A stretch of 27,345 bases of DNA. Origin: a virus. The notes below the pieces were generated by a model. That model was not told the origin of the DNA, searched no databases, and saw only the letters and a list, made by a program, of their open reading frames with translations. Location: IMG/VR virus record IMGVR_UViG_3300031873_000035, positions 1 to 27,345 of that record; one strand, given 5' to 3'. Positions 20,804-27,345 of the stretch are shown piece by piece; the stretch's first letter is position 1; every line of letters starts with the position of its first letter. The translations under genes were made by a program, and so were the position numbers.

Positions 20804-21680
20804 AATAAGCAGATTTTTTAACCGGTTATTTCCCTGTAAATTCAATGAGCCGTTGTGTAAGGATAATTTCTTCGGATGCCGGTGCGGTAAGAATTTTTTC
20901 AGTAGTAAACAGACGACGACAGGGGTGGAGTCTATTGCAGATCCTTATAAAGATGTCCGGGAGAAGCTTAACGCCTGGCTTACCGGTCCTACTGGCATAG
21001 GTCAACCTGCCGAGCAGTATAAAGGCGAAATGGTGGCTCCGATGTCCGAACAGGAGAAAAAATCTCTTGGTTGGTTAGGAGAATATGAGACAGCCGGTCC
21101 TTCTGCTACCCGGACCGCAGCTACTGGTGAGATAGGCAAGATTTTAGGGGGCCAATACGATCCTACCAGCTCTCCTTATTACCAGGCGGTTAAAGCTGAG
21201 GCAGCCAGGAATTTAGAAAAGTCTATGTCTGATATTGCGGATGTGTCTGCTGGGAAGGGTCGGTATATGACCGGAGCAAGGGTTTCAGAACAGGGGGAGG
21301 CATCGAAAGATATTGCGCTTGGCTTAAATACCGTCTTAGGCCAGTTAGCAGACCAGGAAAGACAGAGGATGTTTGGAGTCCTGCCTATTGCTGAACAGTA
21401 TGCTACTACCGAAGAGGAAGCACCTTTAAGGAAGACCGCGGCATTGCAAGAGTATGGTGCTTTACCTAGAGCACAACAACAGGCTTATGATCAGGCTATC
21501 TATAATGAATGGCTCAGGTCTACTCAAGAATGGCCGTTGAATATCGCGCAGTTGGCATCTGGAGTGCAACAGGCACCACTTTATGGCCAGACGGGATATC
21601 AACCTTCTCAGTTTAGTCAGTTAGTAGGACCTATATCTACTATAGCAAGTAAGATTTTTGGAAATAAAAAAACTGCATAA
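20784..21680 (+). CDS. Putative internal virion (ejection) protein, small
   Basis: 298 residues, overlapping the GNAT-like gene by 20 bases, with CGGAGGGTTCAAG before the ATG. The first 48 residues are basic with four to five cysteines (FPCKFNEPLCKDNFFGCRCGKNFF). The rest is Ala/Gln/Glu-rich and helical: LGWLGEYETAGPSATR, SSPYYQAVKAEAARNLEKSMSDIADVSAGKGRYMTGARVSEQGEASKDIALGLNTVL, LPIAEQYATTEEEAPLRKTAALQEYG. This pattern is common in phage internal or DNA-transfer proteins that are ejected into the cell. A membrane-associated function after ejection is inferred from related phages, not shown here. Confidence 0.55.
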   Translation: MRYLKSRISRFFNRLFPCKFNEPLCKDNFFGCRCGKNFFSSKQTTTGVESIADPYKDVREKLNAWLTGPTGIGQPAEQYKGEMVAPMSEQEKKSLGWLGEYETAGPSATRTAATGEIGKILGGQYDPTSSPYYQAVKAEAARNLEKSMSDIADVSAGKGRYMTGARVSEQGEASKDIALGLNTVLGQLADQERQRMFGVLPIAEQYATTEEEAPLRKTAALQEYGALPRAQQQAYDQAIYNEWLRSTQEWPLNIAQLASGVQQAPLYGQTGYQPSQFSQLVGPISTIASKIFGNKKTA

Positions 21681-21695
21681 AATAAGGAGGGAATC

Positions 21696-21953
21696 ATGCC
21701 ATTACCAGCATTGTTAGCATTTTTAGCAAATCCGGCATTTTGGAAAGGTGCAGCAGAAGTAGGGGCATCTTTCGCAAGTTCAAAAGCAGGTGGAGGAGGA
21801 GAAGCAGGAATACCGGGAGCAGCAGGTCAACAGATTCCTCAGTTTCAGACTGCTAAGGCCCCAGCCTCTTTGATGGGATTCCCGAGTATGCAGAATACAA
21901 ATTATGGGGATATTATTGCAAAAATGCTTTCAAAGTATAAAACGACAGGATAA
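21696..21953 (+). CDS. Small Ala/Gly-rich internal-module protein
   Basis: 85 residues; AATAAGGAGGGAATC precedes the ATG. A hydrophobic N-terminal segment (PLPALLAFLANPAFWKGAAEVGASFASS) is followed by a Gly-rich linker (KAGGGGEAGIPGAAGQQIPQF) and a short C-terminal helix. It resembles small ejection-complex or internal proteins, which often carry one amphipathic membrane-seeking helix. Family not recognised. HNH cassette 2 starts two bases after its stop. Confidence 0.5.
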   Translation: MPLPALLAFLANPAFWKGAAEVGASFASSKAGGGGEAGIPGAAGQQIPQFQTAKAPASLMGFPSMQNTNYGDIIAKMLSKYKTTG

Positions 21954-21954
21954 T

Positions 21955-22398
21955 TTATAAGGAGGTTGTTTTTAAAGAAAGATGTTCCCTTTGATTAACA
22001 AACAATTCAAGATTCTCTGGTCTATCATCAAGAGTATCACTATTGATATGATGCACTACCTCTTCAGGTCTAAGATAACGACCAATCATTTGTTCCATGA
22101 CAAGATGAGAACGCAATATATATCCATTAGACCTACAAAAAGGATGAGTAGGTTTCCGAATAAAAATTCTTTCATAATCTCTACATTTAAATTTTCTTAT
22201 ACCACCTTTCCAATTCCCGGGTTTACCACCATTGGCAAAAAATTTATTTTTTGCTCTCTTTATTTTTTGTTTAGTTTCTTCGCTTTGTTTCTTGCCTTTA
22301 TTCCAAGGCATATTGCCTTTTTTAAAAGAACCTTTAGTAGGTGGATGACCTTTTTGAAATCCTTGCGTAGATTTACGTTTATAAATTCCTGTTGGCAT
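21955..22398 (-). CDS. NUMOD3/HNH homing endonuclease (cassette 2)
   Basis: 147 residues from ATG 22398 with GAGGTGAG before it. The N-terminus has NUMOD3-type motifs (FQKGHPPTKGSFKKGNMPWNKGK, SEETKQKIKRAKNKFF, GNWKGG). The C-terminus has the HNH core LRSHLVMEQMIGRYLRPEEVVHHINSD, then LDDRPENLELFVNQREHLSL, close to the classical phage HNH consensus. It lacks about 60 central residues of extra NUMOD3 repeats present in cassette 1. Predicted DNA-cutting homing enzyme that maintains its own cassette. Both His of the HH pair and the Asn of the HIN are present, so it looks active. The + strand open frame over it is a shadow. Confidence 0.9.
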   Translation of the reverse strand: MPTGIYKRKSTQGFQKGHPPTKGSFKKGNMPWNKGKKQSEETKQKIKRAKNKFFANGGKPGNWKGGIRKFKCRDYERIFIRKPTHPFCRSNGYILRSHLVMEQMIGRYLRPEEVVHHINSDTLDDRPENLELFVNQREHLSLKTTSL

Positions 22399-22418
22399 TT
22401 TCTCACCTCAAAAATTAA

Positions 22419-22513
22419 GGCGCTGTTCAGGTATCTAAAAGAGCAACGGTTAAGTTACTCAACCTTACTAGGCGCCGATTTTGGACATAAAAAATCCGCT
22501 ACTCTTTTAGATA
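22419..22513 (-). ncRNA. Conserved pseudoknot leader RNA of HNH cassette 2
   Basis: Minus strand. P1: TATCTAAAAGAG (22513-22502) with CTCTTTTAGATA (22443-22432), 12 perfect pairs, extended past a 2x2 loop by GCGG/CCGT (22499-22496 with 22449-22446). The conserved CGGATTTTTTAT, TAGTAAGGT, ACTTAACCG and ACCTGAA stretches match cassette 1. Hairpin AGGTT-GAGT-AACTT at 22465-22452. Pseudoknot GGCGC (22476-22472) with GCGCC (22423-22419). Helix sequences differ from cassette 1 while pairing is kept. Confidence 0.8.
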
Positions 22514-22518
22514 ACATA

Positions 22519-22546
22519 AGTATAACAGAATTTAATTTAATGTCAA
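22519..22546 (-). promoter_or_regulatory. Sigma-70-type promoter of HNH cassette 2
   Basis: Minus strand TTGACA (22546-22541), 16 nt, TATACT (22524-22519), with TG one base before the -10 (extended -10). Predicted initiation near 22512 coincides with the first bases of helix P1. Same architecture as cassette 1 although the spacer sequence differs. Confidence 0.8.
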
Positions 22547-22576
22547 TAGAATTTTCTAATACAGGAGGAATTTAAA

Positions 22577-23317
22577 ATGGGCTATCAAGTATTGGATCGT
22601 CCAGAAAATACTTACGCTACTAACCCCGGCTGGCTTCAGAATGTTACGTCTGCAGCTAAAGCCTTAGAGGATTGGATGAAGAAACAGGAGAAAAAGAAAA
22701 AAGATGCAGCCATCCGAGAGGCGATTAAGAATGAACAGTTGACTCCGAAGTATGAGAGGGATCCTAAAACTGAAGAGTGGACGGAGACTTGGGAGAAACC
22801 TAAAGTGAACCAAAGGGAAAACTCATCTATGAAAGATATTATTTCTGTTTTGGCTGGTATTAAACCTATAGAAAGTGTGGTGCCTAAGGAAACTCTCCAA
22901 CAGATTAGCCCTCTTTCCGTAGGTCAGGCAGAAGGTGGAGAGGTGATGTCTCCACCAGGGGCAACCTATAAGGATGGGATTATCTATGATGCGCAGGGCA
23001 CTAAGATAGGTGAATATTTGCCTGGAACTGAACCCACAAAGCAAGTTGCGGCTGTCCCTGATATAATGCGACAGAATTTAGGGGTTACACAGGGAGAATT
23101 GGTAAGGAAGATATTCGGCTTGCCGGCTAAAAAGGAAGAAAAAAAATCAACAGAGATCACTAAAGCTCAAGCATTAGCTATTCTTGCTGATCCGATGAAG
23201 GCTCAGAATCTTAAACGTAAATATCCAGAATATTATAAGAAACTTGAGCAGATAGCAGGAATGTCTGGCGCAGCTACATTAGATATCGGAAAGAATACTG
23301 CGGATATAAACTGGTAA
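22577..23317 (+). CDS. Putative internal virion protein with Y-VL-RP...YAT-PGW-QN start
   Basis: 246 residues; AGGAGGAATTTAAA precedes the ATG. The N-terminus YQVLDRPENTYATNPGWLQN is shared, at 14 of 20 positions, with the minus-strand protein at 26912-27345. Then comes a charged helix (ALEDWMKKQEKKKKDAAIREAIKNEQL), a linker, a small domain (SPPGATYKDGIIYDAQGTKIGEYLPG) and a C-terminal helical part (ITKAQALAILADPMKAQNLKRKYPEYYKKLEQIAGM). It lies between internal-protein genes and is five bases before the large one, suggesting the same complex. Function unknown. Confidence 0.5.
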   Translation: MGYQVLDRPENTYATNPGWLQNVTSAAKALEDWMKKQEKKKKDAAIREAIKNEQLTPKYERDPKTEEWTETWEKPKVNQRENSSMKDIISVLAGIKPIESVVPKETLQQISPLSVGQAEGGEVMSPPGATYKDGIIYDAQGTKIGEYLPGTEPTKQVAAVPDIMRQNLGVTQGELVRKIFGLPAKKEEKKSTEITKAQALAILADPMKAQNLKRKYPEYYKKLEQIAGMSGAATLDIGKNTADINW

Positions 23318-23321
23318 GGAT

Positions 23322-26300
23322 ATGGCTACTTGGAGAGAAGTAGTAGAAAGTAAGGACTACCGGGATTTACCTTTAGGCGAGCGGGTAAAGACAAAGAATG
23401 AGTTTTTTTCTAATATAATCTCAAGAAGCGATAAATTCACTTCACTTCCATCTGAAGCGCAAGCAAAGGTAAAGACCGACTTTTTCATCCCGAGGCCAGA
23501 AGAGAATCTTAACCCGACACTTCCGGAGAAACCTTCAATAAGTCAAGTAGTTCGTTATGCCACCGAGGCATTCAGGGAAAAATCACCTTTTAAATATTTG
23601 GATAGACCAGTGGAAGAAGTAGCAAAATTTATTGAACCAGATACGGCACAACCAGGGGTAATTGGAGCTCTAAAATTTATTCCTCGTCAAATGTTGGCTG
23701 ATGTAGTAAGGGCATATAAACCCACTTATGTTGGAGCATTTGGTTTAGCAGCCAAGGCAATTAAGCCAATAGCTAAACCTGTTGGGGAAGCTATAGCCAA
23801 AAGGATCCCAGAAGGATTAAAGAGATTTTTACTGAGAGAATTAACTGTCAGTAAGGGACAACCTGAAGCATATCAAGCGATAGCGAAAGAGGCACAACTT
23901 GAGCGATTAAAAGGAGCAAGAGAAGCGGAGGATGTGGCGAAGAGATTAAGTCATGCCCTTGAGGATATAGAAGGAACAACAGGGGCAGGACAAAAAATCT
24001 TAACTAAAAAGGGGGAAGTTTTACCAAAAGAATATCAAGGATACATAGGCAGGATTTTTAGGAAAGAGGTAGATTTAGGAGGTAAGTTATCTAATGTTAA
24101 TTTGACTCCTGAGCAAAGTGCCACTATAGCGAAGAATGTAGAGGTGGAGGTAGCGTTTAACCCAAAACTCCAAAAACTTAACAAAGAGTTAGCGAACATA
24201 AATCAGGCGTTGGGGGATAAAGAAAAATTGGCAGAAGGATTAGTGGGTAAAGAATTCAGGACTCCGACTGGCTTTACCGAAAAGGCATCCGAAGTAGTTA
24301 AGTTGACAAGACCAAAAAAGATAGAGTTATCTAATGATTTAATTTACCAGAACGGGAAAATTTATGCCATAGGGAAGTCGGAAGTGCAAGCTAAGGCAGA
24401 AGCGCAAACGATACTATCCAAGTTAAACGCAGTGCGCAAAAAACCTCTTATAGCTCCTGAAGATATTGAAGGGGCGGAGTTTATTTCCGGATTCCCCCCG
24501 GATTTAGAACTTGCAAAACCGGGAGCAAAGAGATTCAGGGTAGGACTGAAAAGCGAACCAGTTGTCCCCAAGCCTCCGACTGAGACAAATATTCCACAGG
24601 AGATGTTCCCCGAAGAGAATATTATCCGTAGCACAGGACAGGTATCCAAATTCCCAAGCGTCAATCAGTTTATAAATAAGCCCCGGGAGGTTTTACTAAA
24701 GCAAAGGAAGTTACTTTCTTCACAGATCCAGGATAAGGTGAAAGAGATAGAAATTGGGGTCAGGTCGAATTATGCTTTGTTTGATAGGACTTTTTCTGAA
24801 CAGATACGCACTAATCCTAAATATCAGCAACTTTCGGCTATCGCGGATGAGGGACGCAAAGTAATGGACAAATGGTCAACTGAACTTGCTAAGAGTGGTA
24901 TTCCTAAAGAACAGACACAAGAGGTTATAGAGAAAAATGTCGGTGAATACATGGCTAGGATGTATTCTACCAAACTGAAGCCAAAAGAAGGAGGATTTAG
25001 TTTATTCAAAGATTTACGCCTACGGTTAGGGATGCTTAAACATAGAAAAGATTTAAGTGCGGAGGTTTTGGCACAATTAGGTGAAATCAAAGAACCGGCA
25101 TTGCCTACTGCTATAAGGGTGAAGGAAATCTCCGCTAATATAGCCAATAATAAACTCTTCACTAAAGTAGCCCAGAATCCTGAGTGGACGAAAGATGCAG
25201 CAGTTGAAGGATGGATTAAAATATCTGATACTCCGAATGTAGGACCGCTACGAGGTAAGTATGTTATTCCTGAGATTGCTGAAGATGTTAACGCTATAAC
25301 GACTGCTGGACAACAAGCCCAAAGTGCATATTTAAAGGCTTTAAACGCGTGGAAATACGGTAAGGTTGTATTAAATCCGGCTACACAGGTAAGGAATATG
25401 CTTTCTAATACAATGCTTCTGGATTTAAGTGGAACTAATCACTTAAGGCAAGCTCAGTTGTTTCCTAAGGCATTTAATGAATTATTATCTCAAGGTAAAA
25501 TTTACCAGCAGGCTCTTGATGATGGGGCAGTAGGTGGAGAATTTGTAGGGGGTGAAATAACGCGGCTTAGAGATTATTATCTTGGTAGCCAGGGGAATAA
25601 TCTACAGCGTTGGCTTAATATAGCTAAAATGCCTTTTCAGAAGGCAGGAGATCTATACCAGGGGATGGAACAGTCAGCTAAATTGGTTAAATACATGGAT
25701 GTCTTAGAGAAAACAGGTAATAGGCAACTCGCTGCTCAGGAGGCCCAGAAGTGGCTTTTTAATTACCAGGAAGTGCCTAAATTTATTGATGCTGTTAGGA
25801 AATCGCCTCTTGGGGCTCCATTTATCACTTTTACCTATAAGTCCTTGCCAAGAATAGCTGAAGCAATAGTTGATCGGCCATTATCAGTTTACAAATATTA
25901 TGCTTTATTTAATGCCTTTAATGAAACCAGCCGTAAATATCAAGGGATGCTGCCTACTGAATTTGCCCGGCAGAAGAAGTTATTGCCTCCGTGGGTATTA
26001 AAGGATATAGGGGGTGTGCCTACGAATTTACTTATGCCTTGGAAAGATAAATATAACCGCACCCAATGGCTTAATCTTGAGTATATCTTACCTTTAGGTC
26101 AAGCCCCGGAGATAATGGAAAAAGGGTTACTAAAGGGTGGCATATCGAATCCTATTTTTAATATTGCCGCGGATTTAGCAAAGAATACTGACTTCAAAGG
26201 CACTCCGATTATACCTACAGGTGCTACTAAGGCCGAAGCGGCACAGATAACCTTAAGTTATATTTATAGACAACTTGCTCCTAATCTCGCTCCAAGTATC

Positions 26301-26606
26301 CCACCGTTGACAAAGGGCGGTTATACTTTTGAGAAGATCTTGGATGCTGTTCATAAACGCCCTGATTTTGCCGAAAGGACGAGGGATCTAACTCCTGTTT
26401 TATTTGATACTTTGGCAGGCTTAAAGGTATTTCCTCTTGACGTAGATGAAGCAGAAAAATTTAGGTTGATAGACAAAAGGAAGAGAATTGAAGATTTAAA
26501 GACCCAGATACTCAAACTTCAGCATCCTGCGATATCAGAGAAGGAGCGGGATAAGAAAACAGAGGATCTCTTCAAAAAGATACAGAAAGAAGTAGATGAC
26601 TTATGA
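23322..26606 (+). CDS. Large internal/ejection-type virion protein
   Basis: 1,094 residues, the largest gene here, starting five bases after the previous stop. Long Lys/Glu/Ala-rich helical stretches alternate with amphipathic ones (GVIGALKFIPRQMLADVVRAYKP, AIKPIAKPVGEAIAKRIPEGLKRFLL). Residues about 675-720 (AYLKALNAWKYGKVVLNPATQVRNMLSNTMLL) and 785-850 (MPFQKAGDLYQGMEQSAKLVKYMDVLEKTG, QKWLFNYQEVP, PLGAPFITFTYKSLPRIAEAIVDRP) match a pattern known from very large phage internal proteins. Such proteins leave the capsid with the DNA and form a channel through the cell envelope. No lysozyme or polymerase motif is visible. The position after nozzle and smaller internal proteins agrees. Confidence 0.6.
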   Translation: MATWREVVESKDYRDLPLGERVKTKNEFFSNIISRSDKFTSLPSEAQAKVKTDFFIPRPEENLNPTLPEKPSISQVVRYATEAFREKSPFKYLDRPVEEVAKFIEPDTAQPGVIGALKFIPRQMLADVVRAYKPTYVGAFGLAAKAIKPIAKPVGEAIAKRIPEGLKRFLLRELTVSKGQPEAYQAIAKEAQLERLKGAREAEDVAKRLSHALEDIEGTTGAGQKILTKKGEVLPKEYQGYIGRIFRKEVDLGGKLSNVNLTPEQSATIAKNVEVEVAFNPKLQKLNKELANINQALGDKEKLAEGLVGKEFRTPTGFTEKASEVVKLTRPKKIELSNDLIYQNGKIYAIGKSEVQAKAEAQTILSKLNAVRKKPLIAPEDIEGAEFISGFPPDLELAKPGAKRFRVGLKSEPVVPKPPTETNIPQEMFPEENIIRSTGQVSKFPSVNQFINKPREVLLKQRKLLSSQIQDKVKEIEIGVRSNYALFDRTFSEQIRTNPKYQQLSAIADEGRKVMDKWSTELAKSGIPKEQTQEVIEKNVGEYMARMYSTKLKPKEGGFSLFKDLRLRLGMLKHRKDLSAEVLAQLGEIKEPALPTAIRVKEISANIANNKLFTKVAQNPEWTKDAAVEGWIKISDTPNVGPLRGKYVIPEIAEDVNAITTAGQQAQSAYLKALNAWKYGKVVLNPATQVRNMLSNTMLLDLSGTNHLRQAQLFPKAFNELLSQGKIYQQALDDGAVGGEFVGGEITRLRDYYLGSQGNNLQRWLNIAKMPFQKAGDLYQGMEQSAKLVKYMDVLEKTGNRQLAAQEAQKWLFNYQEVPKFIDAVRKSPLGAPFITFTYKSLPRIAEAIVDRPLSVYKYYALFNAFNETSRKYQGMLPTEFARQKKLLPPWVLKDIGGVPTNLLMPWKDKYNRTQWLNLEYILPLGQAPEIMEKGLLKGGISNPIFNIAADLAKNTDFKGTPIIPTGATKAEAAQITLSYIYRQLAPNLAPSIPPLTKGGYTFEKILDAVHKRPDFAERTRDLTPVLFDTLAGLKVFPLDVDEAEKFRLIDKRKRIEDLKTQILKLQHPAISEKERDKKTEDLFKKIQKEVDDL

Positions 26607-26770
26607 TGTCTTATGTGGAGTATCTTGAGCCTAGTTTGCCTCCGATAAGTTTTTGGCAGATAATTACTAATCCTATAAGTCTTATTTTTTATCTTTTTTG
26701 TTTATGGATTTTTGTAGGGTGGGTCATTTATGTGGTTGAGGGATATAAGGGATTTTATCGGTATCGATGA
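26603..26770 (+). CDS. Small single-pass membrane protein
   Basis: A 55-residue ORF whose ATG overlaps the preceding stop (ATGATG with TGA); the second ATG at 26606 is equally possible. One strong membrane helix lies at about residues 19-43 (WQIITNPISLIFYLFCLWIF, then VGWVIYVV), with an acidic N-terminus and a basic C-terminal tail (GYKGFYRYR). A holin or envelope-related role is possible at the end of the late module, but nothing beyond topology supports it. It is convergent with and overlaps the minus-strand ORF at 26724-26915 by 47 bases. Confidence 0.5.
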   Translation: MMSYVEYLEPSLPPISFWQIITNPISLIFYLFCLWIFVGWVIYVVEGYKGFYRYR

Positions 26771-26915
26771 AGACAGCATCAATTTTACCAGTTTTCTTAT
26801 TGCAACGTGTAACTAAAGTTGAAGTGAGTCCGAATTGGTAGGTATCAAAGAAGATAAGGTAAAGATACAACCAGAGAATAAATAAAGTAAGTAAAAATAA
26901 TAAGTATTTTTTCAT
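26724..26915 (-). CDS. Short membrane-anchored or secreted protein
   Basis: 63 residues. The N-terminus MKKYLLFLLTLFILWLYLYLIFF is a signal anchor or uncleaved signal sequence. The remainder is a small polar domain with one cysteine (TRCNKKTGKIDAVFIDTDKIPYIPQ). The ATG overlaps the stop of the upstream minus-strand gene (CAATGA), so the two are translationally coupled and probably form an operon entering from beyond the window. Family unknown. It converges on the late operon. Confidence 0.5.
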   Translation of the reverse strand: MKKYLLFLLTLFILWLYLYLIFFDTYQFGLTSTLVTRCNKKTGKIDAVFIDTDKIPYIPQPHK

Positions 26916-27345
26916 TGTTCTTTGGTAAATTTTATAACTATACCATTAAGGTCAGGAGAAGCATCCAGGGTTTCTGAAGTAGTTTGTGTAATAGGTGGAA
27001 TGTTCTGAATCCAACCAGGATCCGTAGCGTATGTTCCTTGGGGTCGGGGTAAGACTGTGTAAGGACCTGATTGTTGGGCTATGTTTATATTAACTTCTGT
27101 CTTTGAGGGTATTGATTCTTTGGTCTGTTTTATAGGGTGGTAGTTATAGGAGGTTTTTAATAGAATGGCATCTCCACCCATTTCGGCAGCTTCAATTTTA
27201 AGTTTCTCAATCATATTATCGACATTGGAGGCAGGTGCACCGGAAGCTGATAGTTCACCAATTTTAACAAAATTTCGCGGAGGTGTAGTATAGAAAATCT
27301 TAACTGATTCAGGTCTAGTTGATGGATAGGTGTTATTATCAAAAT
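26912..27345 (-). CDS. Lipoprotein-type protein, C-terminal part (partial, enters from right edge)
   Basis: The minus-strand frame is open from the window edge to a TGA at 26914-26912, about 143 residues, with the true start outside; ATG 27214 is probably internal. The first part (TYPSTRPESVKIFYTTPPRNFVKIGELSASG, then NVDNMIEKLKIEAAEMGGDAILLKT) follows a pattern known from bacterial envelope lipoproteins of the DUF4156/RcsF-like kind (ve-fy--P-r-y--iGei-a-g, then lr-kAaelGADAvi). After a polar linker comes YTVLPRPQGTYATDPGWIQN, the same motif that opens the + strand protein at 22577. A host-like domain thus carries a phage-associated motif. Possible roles are surface modification or superinfection exclusion; this is inference. 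Confidence 0.55.
   Translation of the reverse strand, partial: FDNNTYPSTRPESVKIFYTTPPRNFVKIGELSASGAPASNVDNMIEKLKIEAAEMGGDAILLKTSYNYHPIKQTKESIPSKTEVNINIAQQSGPYTVLPRPQGTYATDPGWIQNIPPITQTTSETLDASPDLNGIVIKFTKEQ

Larger units (their letters stand above)
21955..22546 (-). mobile_element. HNH-RNA cassette 2 (promoter, leader RNA, endonuclease)
   Basis: The second self-contained minus-strand unit: promoter 22519-22546, leader 22419-22513, endonuclease 21955-22398. It fills the gap between the genes at 21696 and 22577. An AAGGAGG sequence lies at its left edge (21959-21965) and an AGGAGGA ribosome site (22563-22569) just beyond its right edge, which may mark a split or duplicated target. Confidence 0.65.

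Noticed and set aside
23322-26606. Virion RNA polymerase or transglycosylase in the 1,094-residue protein
   Set aside because: No polymerase motifs or lytic transglycosylase Glu motif could be seen; only internal-protein-like helical patterns.
1-27345. Integrase, reverse transcriptase (diversity-generating element) or att sites
   Set aside because: No matching protein motifs or paired template/variable repeats were found in the window.

Overview
The window is a block of late (virion) genes from a tailed bacteriophage or prophage. It is about 40% GC, and nearly every gene is on the + strand, tightly packed with stop/start overlaps. A small terminase candidate, large terminase, portal, scaffold, major capsid protein, head-tail adaptor, a nozzle-like beta-propeller protein and large internal (ejection-type) proteins are present. 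No tail sheath, tail tube or tape measure is visible. This combination points to a short-tailed, podovirus-type particle. No integrase, polymerase or recognisable lysozyme is visible. The AGG/AGA-rich codon use, strong GGAGG ribosome sites and a host-like lipoprotein-type gene at the right edge suggest a Gram-negative, uncultured bacterial host; this is inference.

Layout. 1-2893 is an accessory left arm: split Cys-Pro-rich (TIGR04076-like) ORFs, small zinc-type proteins, and an ATP-grasp cassette bounded by a 57-bp imperfect direct repeat. 2902-4335 is a polytopic membrane protein with a C-terminal TPR, resembling TMTC/GT-C glycosyltransferases. 4349-4780 holds a 142-nt RNA-like structure closed by a perfect 11-bp helix, a small ORF and a strong terminator. 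4786-12363 is packaging and head: TerS candidate, TerL, five small phage ORFs, portal, scaffold, major capsid. A terminator follows the capsid gene. 12440-19634 is connector, adhesins/fibres and nozzle. 19604-22546 is interrupted by two minus-strand HNH endonuclease cassettes around a GNAT-like gene and two internal-protein genes. 22577-26606 is ejection-type proteins. 26603-27345 ends with a small membrane protein and two minus-strand genes, one partial.

How it works together: TerS/TerL package DNA through the portal into a scaffolded HK97-like shell. The adaptor and nozzle complete the neck and tail, the adhesin-like proteins bind the cell surface, and the large internal proteins are probably ejected with the DNA. 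The glycosyltransferase-like protein, ATP-grasp protein and right-edge lipoprotein-like protein look like cargo acting on the host.

The most unusual system is the pair of HNH cassettes. Each has the same promoter architecture (TTGACA, 16-nt spacer, TATACT), then a roughly 95-nt leader RNA whose two helices, one a pseudoknot, are kept by compensatory changes while short loop sequences are conserved, then a NUMOD3/HNH endonuclease. This resembles the general HEARO layout (HNH endonuclease-associated RNA and ORF), but the proteins are not visibly IscB-like.
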